NCBI RefSeq assembly: GCF_010681825.2
Contig: NZ_CP066776.1
Location: 1,364,001 to 1,428,000 of the forward strand
Source of the DNA: Sulfuriroseicoccus oceanibius
GTDB lineage: Bacteria; Verrucomicrobiota; Verrucomicrobiia; Verrucomicrobiales; SLCJ01
Length of the DNA stretch: 64,000 bases
Reading direction: 5' to 3'
The notes beneath the pieces were generated by a model. It searched no databases. It was not told where the DNA came from and was given only the letters and a program-made list of their open reading frames with translations. Below, one piece after another: positions 1 through 7,515 of the stretch. The position numbers and the translations under genes are program-made. The first letter of the stretch is position 1; every line of letters begins with the position of its first letter.

Positions 1-138
1 CTCGGTGGTACGCCGCTGATGCTTTACTCGAAGGACGCAACCGACTTCACCGAAGCGGTGCTCTCCGAGTTGAACAAAGACGCACCAGCCGAGTTGCTCG
101 AAGAAGCCAAGGAAGCAGCTGCGGAAGCTGCCGAGTAA
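1..138 (+). CDS. C-terminal end of an OmpH/Skp-like periplasmic chaperone (partial)
   Basis: Only the last 45 codons are in the window, read in frame 1 up to a TAA stop. The visible tail has a short hydrophobic strand (PLMLYSKDATDFTEAVLSEL) followed by an Ala/Glu-rich end. A strand of the form 'LLYS..xDxTxxVLxxLN' near the C-terminus is typical of OmpH/Skp-family proteins, which hold unfolded outer-membrane proteins in the periplasm. That resemblance is the only basis for the name, because the coiled-coil body lies outside the window. A terminator hairpin follows 24 bp downstream, so the gene ends its transcription unit. Confidence 0.45.
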   Translation, partial: LGGTPLMLYSKDATDFTEAVLSELNKDAPAELLEEAKEAAAEAAE

Positions 139-161
139 GGCGAGCGATCAGACTCTCTATC

Positions 162-198
162 AAACGGCCAGTCCCACACCGGGGCTGGCCGTTTTTTT
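162..198 (+). terminator. Rho-independent terminator after the OmpH-like gene
   Basis: A 10-bp perfect inverted repeat (aaacggccag / ctggccgttt) with a GC-rich stem is followed directly by a T run. It lies just after the stop codon of the preceding gene. Confidence 0.85.
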
Positions 199-237
199 AT
201 GTGAGGGGAAGGGGGGGCATCCGCTAGTGGCGGGCGT

Positions 238-391
238 TTCTTGGAGTGCTGTGAGAATCACTGCTTTCGATTGCAGGCGAAGCCGGGGGGGATGGCCACA
301 AAGAGCACAAAAAGCCACGAAAAGTAGAGGCCATCGCTGGTGCTGTGTTCTTAGACGGGATCCACATGACTTTCCGCGAGCTGGTCAGCAA
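238..391. repeat. Dispersed repeat D, copy 1
   Basis: About 150 bp that recurs in direct orientation at 1476-1623 with a few mismatches and a small indel. Shared landmarks include gagaatcactgctttcgatt, gaggccatcgctggtgctgt and gagctggtcagcaa. The two copies bracket the SHD1-hydrolase gene. No convincing coding potential was seen: both strands give only short low-complexity frames. It ends about 75 bp before the stop codon of the neighbouring minus-strand gene. Confidence 0.8.
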
Positions 392-464
392 TGCATCAAC
401 ACCCATTAGGTCGCTGATGCAGCCGACTCGCCATCACTGCTCCAACTCATCCTTCCCATCGCTA

Positions 465-1403
465 TTACTTTGGGAGTGGCTGTTGTTTGATCCATTCGAT
501 TGCCTGATCGATCACCGCTGGAGGTGCTACTACATGTCCTCCAGGAAACGAGATGTGCTTTGCCTCCCAGCGATACCGCTTCAGCGCTTCAATATCAGAC
601 TGAACCCATGCGTTTGCCCCTTCGTCTTTGTCGCCATTGACTATCGCGACAGCCATACGTTTGGGATACTTCCTGCTCTGGTAATCAGAGCCTCCCAACC
701 ATCCTCCGAATGCGATAATTCCGGCAAATTGGACATCTATTCGACGGTGCGCGATGTCGTAGCAACGCATGGCCCCTCCTGAAGCTCCGCTCAAATAGAC
801 GCGCTCCGGATCATGAGGAACCTCTGCAGCCACATCAGCCAATATCTCGTCTTCAAGCAGCAACTCGAGCTCGCGATTCCCCATGCTGTTCTTGAGTTTG
901 TCGCACCCCACCACGATCCACCCTGCCTTTTCTGCTGACTCGCGGAGCTGGCCGAGGATGCCTCTGCCATTTCCACTTGGTGAGAACCCGTAGATCATCG
1001 GAGGAGGTTGATCAAAATCAAAGGAGGTTGGAACGTACACGTGATAGGTCACGCGGTGGTCACCCTTGGTTGTGCAGCTGACCACTTCCCCCGGCTTCCA
1101 CCTCTCTCGCATCGCTGCGCGTTTCTTTTCCGCAGCTAGCTCCGCGGCCTTCTGGTCGGCCAGCTCTTTTTCCTGTGCCTTCTTATACAGCTCTCGAACC
1201 AATGTCTGGTCAGCGGCGGAAAGATTTTCAAAGGGAGTGGCGACTTCCTTTCCGCCAGCCAGCTTGAGCCATACCCGGCCGCTCTCAACTTTTACGAACT
1301 CGGCATCCACTGTCCGATTGTCCTGCGACGTCCAGGTTCTCATCTCAGCCGACCAAGCGAATGTCGACAGGCAGAATAGCAGGGGGAAGGTACGAATTGG
1401 CAT
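465..1403 (-). CDS. Secreted SHD1-domain alpha/beta-hydrolase (esterase-like)
   Basis: A 312-residue protein that starts with a signal peptide (about residues 1-19). Residues 22-70 form an SHD1-like beta module (RTWTSQDNRTVDAEF..., FENLSAADQ), a domain often attached to secreted proteins of Planctomycetes and Verrucomicrobia. A charged helix (73-100) links it to an alpha/beta-hydrolase domain (105-310). A catalytic triad can be proposed: Ser208 in GASGG, Asp258 or Asp260 in NGDKD, and His290 in FPGGH. It probably cleaves an ester in the periplasm or outside the cell; the substrate is unknown. The gene stands alone on the minus strand between two copies of repeat D, which suggests it arrived or moved as a unit. 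Confidence 0.75.
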   Translation of the reverse strand: MPIRTFPLLFCLSTFAWSAEMRTWTSQDNRTVDAEFVKVESGRVWLKLAGGKEVATPFENLSAADQTLVRELYKKAQEKELADQKAAELAAEKKRAAMRERWKPGEVVSCTTKGDHRVTYHVYVPTSFDFDQPPPMIYGFSPSGNGRGILGQLRESAEKAGWIVVGCDKLKNSMGNRELELLLEDEILADVAAEVPHDPERVYLSGASGGAMRCYDIAHRRIDVQFAGIIAFGGWLGGSDYQSRKYPKRMAVAIVNGDKDEGANAWVQSDIEALKRYRWEAKHISFPGGHVVAPPAVIDQAIEWIKQQPLPK

Positions 1404-1475
1404 GCCAATTAAGAGCGTGTCTTAATTGTGTTAGGTAGCGAAAAATAGGAGGAAATAGATTTGGGCTGAGGGTGT

Positions 1476-1623
1476 TTGGAGTGCAGTGAGAATCACTGCT
1501 TTCGATTGCAGGCGTAGCCGGGGGGAGGCACAAAGAGCACAAAAAACAACGAAAAGTAGAGGCCATCGCTGGTGCTGTGTTATCAGACAGAATCCACATG
1601 AATTTCTGCGAGCTGGTCAGCAA
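1476..1623. repeat. Dispersed repeat D, copy 2
   Basis: Second copy of the repeat at 238-391, in the same orientation and about 85-90% identical by eye. Immediately to its right are the degenerate right end of an M element (1657-1745) and the next gene. The stretch 1404-1475 holds only the upstream region of the hydrolase gene. Confidence 0.8.
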
Positions 1624-1656
1624 GTCACCAGAAGCCTCAAGGCCGCACCTGCGTGA

Positions 1657-1745
1657 CGCTGGGGCGGACGTGGGGAATGCCTTGTCGGTGAACGGTCGAG
1701 CGGGTAGAGTGTCGCGGATGGTTAGAAGATATGCGCGTCCCACAT
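1657..1745. repeat. M element, right-end remnant
   Basis: Matches the right third of the M elements at 3025-3300 and 4081-4361: an 'aatgcct-tg-cg' block, then gtgtcgcggatggttagaa and a decayed terminal repeat (atgcgcgtccca). The left part is missing. The ATG of the following gene lies inside it. Confidence 0.65.
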
Positions 1746-2794
1746 GGCACTTAGGTGTCCTTCTGCTTCTTCTGTTTCCTTTGTGGGTGAATGCTGAGCA
1801 GGGCGACGCTCGGGCAGACTACCGGTATGAAACCGCTGCGGAGAGGAAGGTTCGGAAGGGTAAAATTCGTCTACTAGAAGAAGAGTTCCGGAGGAAGTAT
1901 GGGATGGGGAGCGAGGAATACACTCGTAAGAACTGCGAGAGTTCTTTGGTGCAAAGCGGCGGGCAGCTTTCGGCGTCATTAGCAAATTACATGATTAGGT
2001 ACCTCTCTAATGTCGATGACATGCGAAGCCTGACGCGTGTGGCTGTGCCTGGCCTGAAAGCAATAATTGCAGAAGGAACCGCGAGCCCGAGTCAGATGTT
2101 ATTGGTAAGTTTACACATTGGCGAACACGGGATGCGTGATGCTTTTGAAGAGGGGAGATCTGTAGTGAACGCGTCTCAGGAATGGGTTGGTATGGGGGGT
2201 ATCTATGGTGAGCGTGATGAAAGGCGTGTGGAGAAGTCCGTATTTTATGATATTGCTTTAAATTCCGAGGAAGGAGGGGGGCTTGTGGAAAAGGTGCGAT
2301 TAGATAAGCGTTTGTCTTTCCGCGCAGCAGTAGTTCGTTCAATTCGTTTTTTGCGAAGCGATGAAGTGTTGGGAGCGGTTGTTGATGAATATCTCTCTGA
2401 TGAGAGAGATGTTGTGCCGGCGTTTCCTCATTCCGACGGCAAATATCTTCGTGTGTGTGATATAGCAGCGCATGAACTTGAAATCATGTTTGGTTTGGAG
2501 GGTGCTAAAGGCGGGGGGAGATCTATTAGTAGGACCGCTTCTGAGCGCGAATCCCTTCGCGACCTCTATGAGGAGGCGAGGGCTGGGAATCGAAAGAACA
2601 ATGCCGATGTCGAACAACAGGGAGCAATGAGAGGTGGTCTGGGGACACTGGATTTCGAGGCAGATGCGAATCTTGATGATGATAGCGGACTGCTGGATGG
2701 AGGGGCTAGTGGTGTTCCCATGTGGGTCTGGTGCGCTGCGGCGATTTTGGGCGCGGGCTGTTATATCGTTGTGCGCGTCACAAAGGAGAGGTAG
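1718..2794 (+). CDS. Exported single-pass membrane protein of unknown function
   Basis: 358 residues, family not recognised. It starts with a signal peptide (MVRRYARPTWHLGVLLLLLF, then WVNA) and has a soluble, mainly helical and charged domain. It ends in one hydrophobic segment (GVPMWVWCAAAILGAGCYIV) and a basic tail, so a type I membrane topology facing the periplasm is likely. The start at 1718 is chosen because it gives a complete signal peptide. That ATG comes from the end of an M repeat element, so the present N-terminus may have been supplied by the repeat. Base composition is more AT-rich than in the core genes to the right. The neighbours are other orphan exported genes separated by repeats. 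Confidence 0.6.
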   Translation: MVRRYARPTWHLGVLLLLLFPLWVNAEQGDARADYRYETAAERKVRKGKIRLLEEEFRRKYGMGSEEYTRKNCESSLVQSGGQLSASLANYMIRYLSNVDDMRSLTRVAVPGLKAIIAEGTASPSQMLLVSLHIGEHGMRDAFEEGRSVVNASQEWVGMGGIYGERDERRVEKSVFYDIALNSEEGGGLVEKVRLDKRLSFRAAVVRSIRFLRSDEVLGAVVDEYLSDERDVVPAFPHSDGKYLRVCDIAAHELEIMFGLEGAKGGGRSISRTASERESLRDLYEEARAGNRKNNADVEQQGAMRGGLGTLDFEADANLDDDSGLLDGGASGVPMWVWCAAAILGAGCYIVVRVTKER

Positions 2795-2803
2795 CGAATT
2801 GGG

Positions 2804-3029
2804 TTAAAACCGGGACGGGCCTGAATGGCGCTAACTTAGGGTGCCAGGTCGTGTCGGGAGCGGCCATCGGGGAGGGGGCTGCGCCTTGGCGTTATCGCAC
2901 GCTCGGCCGGGGATTGGTGGGTGTATTTCCCTAGGGTGGCGCTCGCCAGAGGCTCGCTGACCCTAGGCTGTTATGAGACGCGCTTTCAGCGCGGAATTTA
3001 CGACGCTGGGGGCTAATTGAGCGCCGTTC
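2804..3029. repeat. R element, copy R1, preceded by an M-type end
   Basis: An M-like end (taaaaccgggacgggc, 2804-2820) runs into an R element. R is about 200 bp with imperfect terminal inverted repeats (left gaatggcgctaactta, right reading gcgctcaatta on the other strand). Its internal landmarks are gtgtcgggagcggccatcgg and ggctcgctgaccctagg. It also holds a small hairpin, cgcgct-ttc-agcgcg, at 2980-2994. The same family occurs at 7331, 40602, 53637 and 57033, and in decayed form at 45935. Confidence 0.75.
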
Positions 3030-3300
3030 CTGACAGGCATTTTCAGGGGGCTGATGATTGGGGGAGTTGAGGCAGAATGGTGTTGGTGGGGACTGGGCGG
3101 TGACCTGCGGTGTCGCTTAAGCCGTGCGGGCTTTGTTGTGCCCAGAAGGTGTGGGGATTCGGGCAGAACCGCGTGGAATTCGTCCATTTGTGCGAGAATC
3201 CGCGGGGATCGGTGGAGGCGGGCTGAAATGGCTTGCCGATGAGCTGTCGGGTGCGCAATGTGTCGCGGATGGTTAGGAAATGATGCATGTCCCCGTTTTA
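3025..3300. repeat. M element, copy M1
   Basis: About 275 bp, closely similar along its length to 4081-4361. Terminal inverted repeats follow the pattern aaaaccgggacaggcat (left, partly decayed here) and atgcatgtcccggtttt (right). No transposase is encoded, so it fits a MITE-like non-autonomous element. It directly abuts R1 on the left and an exported lipoprotein gene on the right. Confidence 0.75.
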
Positions 3301-3310
3301 TTGGCTCGAA

Positions 3311-4066
3311 ATGATGAGTAGTGTTTTTCGTTTAATGGTGACCCCCATGCTTGTTCTGGCTCTGCTTTCTTCTTCTTGTGGTGGAAGTGGTAATAGCGAG
3401 AAGGTGACGGAGCGTGATTTATATGTCGTAAATGGAGCCTCAGGTTGGACTAGCGAATGGTGGGTGAACGGTGAGCCGGTTTTCGTAGGGTGGGGCCAAT
3501 ACGGGAAGGACATATCCAAGTTCGTTGGAGATGGTGAAAATTTGATCCGGTTAAAGGCCTCTCCTCTTCGAGAGAATGTCGGCTCTGAGCCTGAGTTCAG
3601 ACTAGTTCGCAGTAAAAGTCTGTTTAAGCAGGGTGAGCTCCTACATGCGTTTTCGAGAGAGGGCGACGACTACGTACCATTTTCGATGAATCTATTAAGT
3701 GGTAGGAGTGTCATGTGGCGGGACGGTGAGGTTCTGTCCGATATACCCCAGGCTGAGCTGTCGGCTGTGGCAAACTATGCATTGAGTTGTGTTGCGGGCG
3801 GGGCGGATGAGAGGCGGGATGTCAATCTTGTGGAGTGGGATGCAGGGGCGGAAGGTTTTGGCGAGCTGTTGCTGGTGGATGCTCAAGTGGCTCCGATGGA
3901 TTCTTATTGTCTGAGGGTCGGAAGTAAATTGTGCTTAGTCTGGTCTGATCGTGGCGCTTTGTTGCGTGGAAGTGTTGAAATGGAAGGTGGTGGTAAAATG
4001 AACGTTTTTGTTGAGTTTTTATATATCTACAAGAAAGGTGGCGTTTGGTTCGTTTTGTTTGCGTAG
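3311..4066 (+). CDS. Lipoprotein of unknown function
   Basis: 251 residues, family not recognised. The N-terminus is a lipoprotein signal (MMSSVFRLMVTPMLVLALLS followed by the lipobox SSC), so the mature protein should be anchored by Cys to the inner or outer membrane. The rest is mostly beta-type sequence with no motif that points to a reaction. An upstream ATG at 3287 exists but lies in the M1 terminal repeat and would spoil the signal peptide, so 3311 is preferred. The gene sits between two full M elements (M1 and M2), has an AT-rich codon choice compared with the core genes, and has no visible operon partner. Confidence 0.6.
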   Translation: MMSSVFRLMVTPMLVLALLSSSCGGSGNSEKVTERDLYVVNGASGWTSEWWVNGEPVFVGWGQYGKDISKFVGDGENLIRLKASPLRENVGSEPEFRLVRSKSLFKQGELLHAFSREGDDYVPFSMNLLSGRSVMWRDGEVLSDIPQAELSAVANYALSCVAGGADERRDVNLVEWDAGAEGFGELLLVDAQVAPMDSYCLRVGSKLCLVWSDRGALLRGSVEMEGGGKMNVFVEFLYIYKKGGVWFVLFA

Positions 4067-4080
4067 AAAGTAGAAGTAGT

Positions 4081-4361
4081 TAAAACTGGGACTGGCATTT
4101 TCTGGGGGCTGCTGATCGGGGAAGTTGAGGCAGAGTGGTGGTGTTGGCGGGGACTGGGCGGCGATCTATGCGGGCTCACTTAAGCCGTGCGGAATTTGTT
4201 GTGCCCTGAAGGTGTGGGGATCCGGGCGAAACCGCGTGGAATCGGTCTATTTGAGGGAGAATCTGCGGGAATTGGCGGAGGCGGAGTGAAATGCCTTGCC
4301 GATGAGCAGTCGGGTGTGCAGAGTATCGCGGATGGTTAGAAATTATGCATGTCCCGAATTA
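4081..4361. repeat. M element, copy M2
   Basis: About 280 bp aligned throughout with M1. Shared blocks include ggggactgggcgg, cttaagccgtgcgg, gaaggtgtgggga, accgcgtggaat and tcgcggatggttag. The left end is taaaactgggactggcat and the right end is atgcatgtcccgaatta. The following 120 bp (4362-4484) hold no gene; they are the upstream region of the next lipoprotein gene. Confidence 0.8.
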
Positions 4362-4484
4362 CTTTATATTAACGATCCCTGTCTTTTCTGTTGCGCATCC
4401 GGCAGGGCGTTTGGGTCCAAGTGTTACTGAGAATCCTGGGGGCGGATTTTGTCTTTTTCGGTGTAGTTTTTAACTTGGGCTTCT

Positions 4485-4946
4485 ATGATGAAATTTGCTG
4501 CTGGTCTGTTTTTGTCGTTAATATTGTCTTCATGCGTTGTCTCGCCGATTACTAGAGTTGACGTATACAACAGTGACGGTGCCGCAAAAGACGGATATGA
4601 AATTAAGATATACCCTTTGAGAAGGGGGGATTTGCTTTGCGATGTTGCTTCGACCGACGGCCTTCAGAAGGAGGTGATTTCAGCTCTGATTATAGGTGTT
4701 GATGGGGATGTTCATGAGGTGTCTGTTGTTGATTCCAATGATCCTAGTGGTGATGAGTATGCTGAATATAGAGAGTATATCGACTTGTGGGATCAGTATG
4801 ATTCAAGATGGCGCAGGTACATCTTGAGATCTAGTGCCAGATTTTTACAAGGTGGTCAGGCTTGCCAAATTGTGCTGAAGCTGAGCGATGGCTCTGTACT
4901 TAGGAGGCAAATGACGAAGTACACTCGGTTGGGAACGCCGCTATAG
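4485..4946 (+). CDS. Small lipoprotein of unknown function
   Basis: 153 residues. It begins with a short lipoprotein signal peptide with lipobox LSSC (Cys17), and is therefore predicted to be membrane-anchored. The mature part is acidic and not recognisable; the stretch from about residue 95 is rich in Asp, Tyr and Arg. It lies between M2 and the M-derived 15-bp tandem array, and is a third member of the run of exported orphan genes on the + strand. AT-rich codon use suggests a different recent history from the housekeeping genes to the right. Confidence 0.55.
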   Translation: MMKFAAGLFLSLILSSCVVSPITRVDVYNSDGAAKDGYEIKIYPLRRGDLLCDVASTDGLQKEVISALIIGVDGDVHEVSVVDSNDPSGDEYAEYREYIDLWDQYDSRWRRYILRSSARFLQGGQACQIVLKLSDGSVLRRQMTKYTRLGTPL

Positions 4947-4979
4947 GAAATGACGCCATGCATCAACTAGGGTAAGGGT

Positions 4980-5100
4980 AAAACCGGGACAGATAAAACC
5001 GGGACAGATAAAACCGGGACAGATAAAACCGGGACAGATAAAACCGGGACAGATAAAACCGGGACAGATAAAACCGGGACAGATAAAACCGGGACAGATA
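4980..5100. repeat. Tandem array: eight 15-bp units made of the M terminal repeat
   Basis: Eight head-to-tail, essentially perfect copies of aaaaccgggacagat. The unit is the outer terminal sequence of the M element (aaaaccgggacag). The array occupies the place where the left end and interior of an M element would be; the M right third follows directly at 5101. Confidence 0.95.
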
Positions 5101-5172
5101 TGGCTTGCCGATGAGCTGTCGGGTGTGCAGAGTGTCGCGGATGGTTAGAAATGATGCGTGTCCCGGTTTTGA
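5101..5172. repeat. M element, right-end remnant joined to the tandem array
   Basis: Contains tggcttgccgatgagctgtc, gtgtcgcggatggttagaa and the right terminal repeat atgcgtgtcccggtttt, in the same order as in M1. The roughly 200-bp interior is missing. The rest of the interval up to 5361 shows no gene. Confidence 0.8.
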
Positions 5173-5361
5173 TTACCCTGTGCGAGCGCCAGTGGTTCCA
5201 CCTCCGATGAAAACTCCATGGTGGCATTTCATTCCGTTGCCGCTGCTCCTTCCTGTTGAGTTTATCGAGCACCCGTTGGAGCGAATGCGCAGGTGCAATC
5301 CAGAACAATATTATGGATAGATATATTGTTGCGATGTATCAATAATTGTAAATATTTCGCG

Positions 5362-5790
5362 ATGAGTGATTGTAGGCTGATATTGTCCGACCTCTTGCTA
5401 AGAGGTTTCGTGGCGTTCGGGGGGCTCAAGCTTGAGGACAGTAATTCTTTCCGGGGAGTTCATTTTTCTGGTGCTAGGTCAGACGAGTTAAAACAACTGG
5501 AGTCCTTGGTGTTTGATGCTCTTCAGGCGTCAAAATTTTGTCGGACGTTGCTAGGGAAGGGTTCTTTGAATGTCGTGTGGGTGAGTATTCCTGTTAGGGC
5601 AAAGGTTGATCCTGATTTTGTGTTTTTGTGGAACGGAATTGATAAGGTTGATCCTGATGGTTTATTTTGGGCTGTTGTTGAAGGGTTGGTTTATCAGCGA
5701 TGGATACGGATGGGGGTCAAACATCGTTCAAAGGCAATTTCTCGGGTACGGGCGTATGTTCTTCGAAAGGCAGGGTGGGAATTGAAATGA
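5362..5790 (+). CDS. Small soluble protein of unknown function
   Basis: 142 residues from the ATG at 5362. An in-frame ATG at 5293 would add 23 residues without a clear signal, and neither start has a strong ribosome-binding site. No signal peptide, membrane segment or known motif was seen. The sequence has a helical C-terminal half rich in Arg and Lys (KHRSKAISRVRAYVLRKAG). It is flanked by M-derived sequences on both sides. Existence as a real gene is supported only by length and a coherent AT-rich composition, so confidence is moderate. Confidence 0.4.
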   Translation: MSDCRLILSDLLLRGFVAFGGLKLEDSNSFRGVHFSGARSDELKQLESLVFDALQASKFCRTLLGKGSLNVVWVSIPVRAKVDPDFVFLWNGIDKVDPDGLFWAVVEGLVYQRWIRMGVKHRSKAISRVRAYVLRKAGWELK

Positions 5791-6246
5791 CTGCAGGTGT
5801 CAAGTGAGCCCGAGAACCCGATACGCCGGTTGGCAGAATAAGCCGCGTAAAACAAGGACAGGCATGAATGGACATAAAACCGGGACAGGCATTTTCTGGG
5901 ATCTGAAGGGCGGTTTCGGGCGTTATCGTTTACATGACGACGGCAAGATCCCTAGTGGTTCGCGATGACGAGGACACGTTCTACCATTAACTGCGCTCCG
6001 CTTCGTTCATGCTCAGTGTGGTTTCCTCCTCCGGAAACCAGAGGCAAGGTGCCGCTTGCGCGGCGAGGCATTGCATCAGCCGCTGTGTGCGACGGGCGTA
6101 TCTGTGTGGCGTGGATGCCACGTCGGGACGGGATTTCAGCCACCTGCGGCAGTGGCAGGTTGAAGGCTGGAAGGTGGCGGCAGATACGTTTGCGTTGGTT
6201 GGTTATTGGGTGTTAGGTGGCTGTTGTGAAAGGAATGTGCAGTTGG
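5791..6246. other. Gene-free stretch with M left-end fragments
   Basis: Two partial M-type left ends lie close together (5848-5869 and 5875-5902, the second reading ataaaaccgggacaggcat). Downstream is about 250 bp with short inverted repeats such as ggtttcctcctccggaaacc at 6018-6037 and accacctgcggcagtggcaggt-type symmetry near 6140. Nothing coding is supported here. The end of the stretch is the upstream region of the DUF1573 gene. Confidence 0.5.
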
Positions 6247-6914
6247 ATGATCGGCCGGTTGTTTCAGGCGCTCTTGGTTGTCGTTGTTGTTGCCGGTGAT
6301 GTTTGGGCAGGAGCGTTGACTTTTGAGTCTGCTGTGGTTGAGGTTTCGGTAGAGCCCGACAAGAATGAGGTGAGTGTGTGTTTTTTGCACGAGAACCAGA
6401 CGGGGGGCCGGTAGATGTGGTGGAGTTCCGCACCGGATGCGGGGCGTGTCTCAGTGTAGGGCCGAAGCGGATGGTGGAGTCTGGCGGCAAGGGGCATGTG
6501 GATGCACTGTTCAAGGTAGGGAGCAAGAGCGGAGCGGTTGAGAAATCGGTGACCGTGGTGATGGCGGATGCTTCTGGTGCTCGCTCCGAGCAGGTGTTGA
6601 CCTTGCGTGCGGTGGTTCCCGAGTTGGTGGTGGTTTCGGAGAAGAAGCTGCAGTGGCGGGTCGGGGAGGCGGGCGTCACGCGGTCCGTGGAAGTGACGAT
6701 GGATTGGGAGCGACCGATCCGTGTGATGGCTGCGACATCCACCAGGAAGAACATGGAGGTGAGCGTGGTGGAGGTCGTGGCGGGGCAGCGATACCGCATC
6801 GATGTGACTCCATTGGAGCTGCAGGGGGCTCAGCTAGGGATGATCCGGATCGATACGGATTGCCCGATTGAGAAGTACCGCAAGCATGTGATTTTTGCTC
6901 AGGTCACGCGATGA
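6247..6914 (+). pseudogene. DUF1573 exported protein gene, frameshifted at a G6 tract
   Basis: The first part (6247-6407) encodes a signal peptide (MIGRLFQALLVVVVVAG...) and the first strands of a DUF1573 domain ending in ENQTGG. The next frame continues exactly where the domain should (PVDVVEFRTGCGACLSVG, to 6914), including the sCG.C-type cysteines usual for DUF1573. One extra base in the G6 tract at 6402-6407 would restore a single protein of about 222 residues. As read, the first frame stops at a TAG at 6412-6414. The downstream rhodanese gene overlaps its end by 4 bp (ATGA), which shows the two once formed a translationally coupled pair. A sequencing error, a recent mutation or slippage-based switching are all possible. 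Confidence 0.7.
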
Positions 6915-7321
6915 AGCGATTGATTGTTCAATTGCTGGCGCTGAGTGTGGCGGTGGCGGTCGTTGCGATGCTGGTGCGGATGGTGCATCCGGATGCGGCG
7001 GAGTTGGGGGAGGCGCTGACCAAGGCCGATCTGGGTGAGGGAGAGATTTTGGCCCGCGATGCCCTGGCAATGGATAAACTGCTGTGGGTGGATCTGCGTC
7101 CGCACGCGGAGTATGAGCGCTTTCATGTGGACGGGGCGATCAATGTGTCGGTGCTGGAAGGCGATGATTTGTTGGACGCGTTCTTTGAGCAGCAGATGGA
7201 AGGGGTGGATCTCTATGCGGGTGGAGTGGTTTTGTATTGTGCGTCGACGGAGTGTGGAGAGAGCCACAGGGTGCGCTCGGAGTTGGAGGAGCTGGGGACG
7301 GGAATGACGGTGTACGTGTGA
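6911..7321 (+). CDS. Membrane-anchored rhodanese-like protein, C-terminally short
   Basis: 136 residues. It has an N-terminal membrane anchor (LIVQLLALSVAVAVVAMLV) followed by a rhodanese-like domain: WVDLRPHAEYERFHVDGAINV, then the active-site region VVLYCASTECGESHRV with the candidate catalytic Cys. The usual C-terminal strand and 'GGW..W' helix of rhodaneses are absent; the protein stops at MTVYV, about 10 bp before an R element begins. This suggests the end was lost when the repeat inserted. The overlap (ATGA) with the DUF1573 gene points to a shared transcript. Sulfur transfer or redox activity in the periplasm is possible, but the truncation makes function uncertain. Confidence 0.7.
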   Translation: MKRLIVQLLALSVAVAVVAMLVRMVHPDAAELGEALTKADLGEGEILARDALAMDKLLWVDLRPHAEYERFHVDGAINVSVLEGDDLLDAFFEQQMEGVDLYAGGVVLYCASTECGESHRVRSELEELGTGMTVYV

Positions 7322-7515
7322 GAATATGGACAGGGATGAGTGGCACTAATTTACGGTACCTGTTCGTGTCGGGAGCGGCCATCGGGGAGGGTGCTGCGCC
7401 TTGGCGTTATCGCACGCTCGGCCGGGGATTGGTGGGTGTATTTACCTAGGGTGGCGCTCGCCTGAGGCTCGCTGACCCTAGGCTGTTATGAGACGCGCTT
7501 TCAGCAACTCTGTTT

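Noticed and set aside
4980-5100. CRISPR array
   Set aside because: The units are contiguous 15-bp copies with no spacers, and they derive from the M terminal repeat. No cas genes.
1718-5790. Integron cassette array
   Set aside because: No integrase is present, and the repeats lack paired GTTRRRY/RYYYAAC attC core sites. The M ends are simple inverted repeats more like a MITE.
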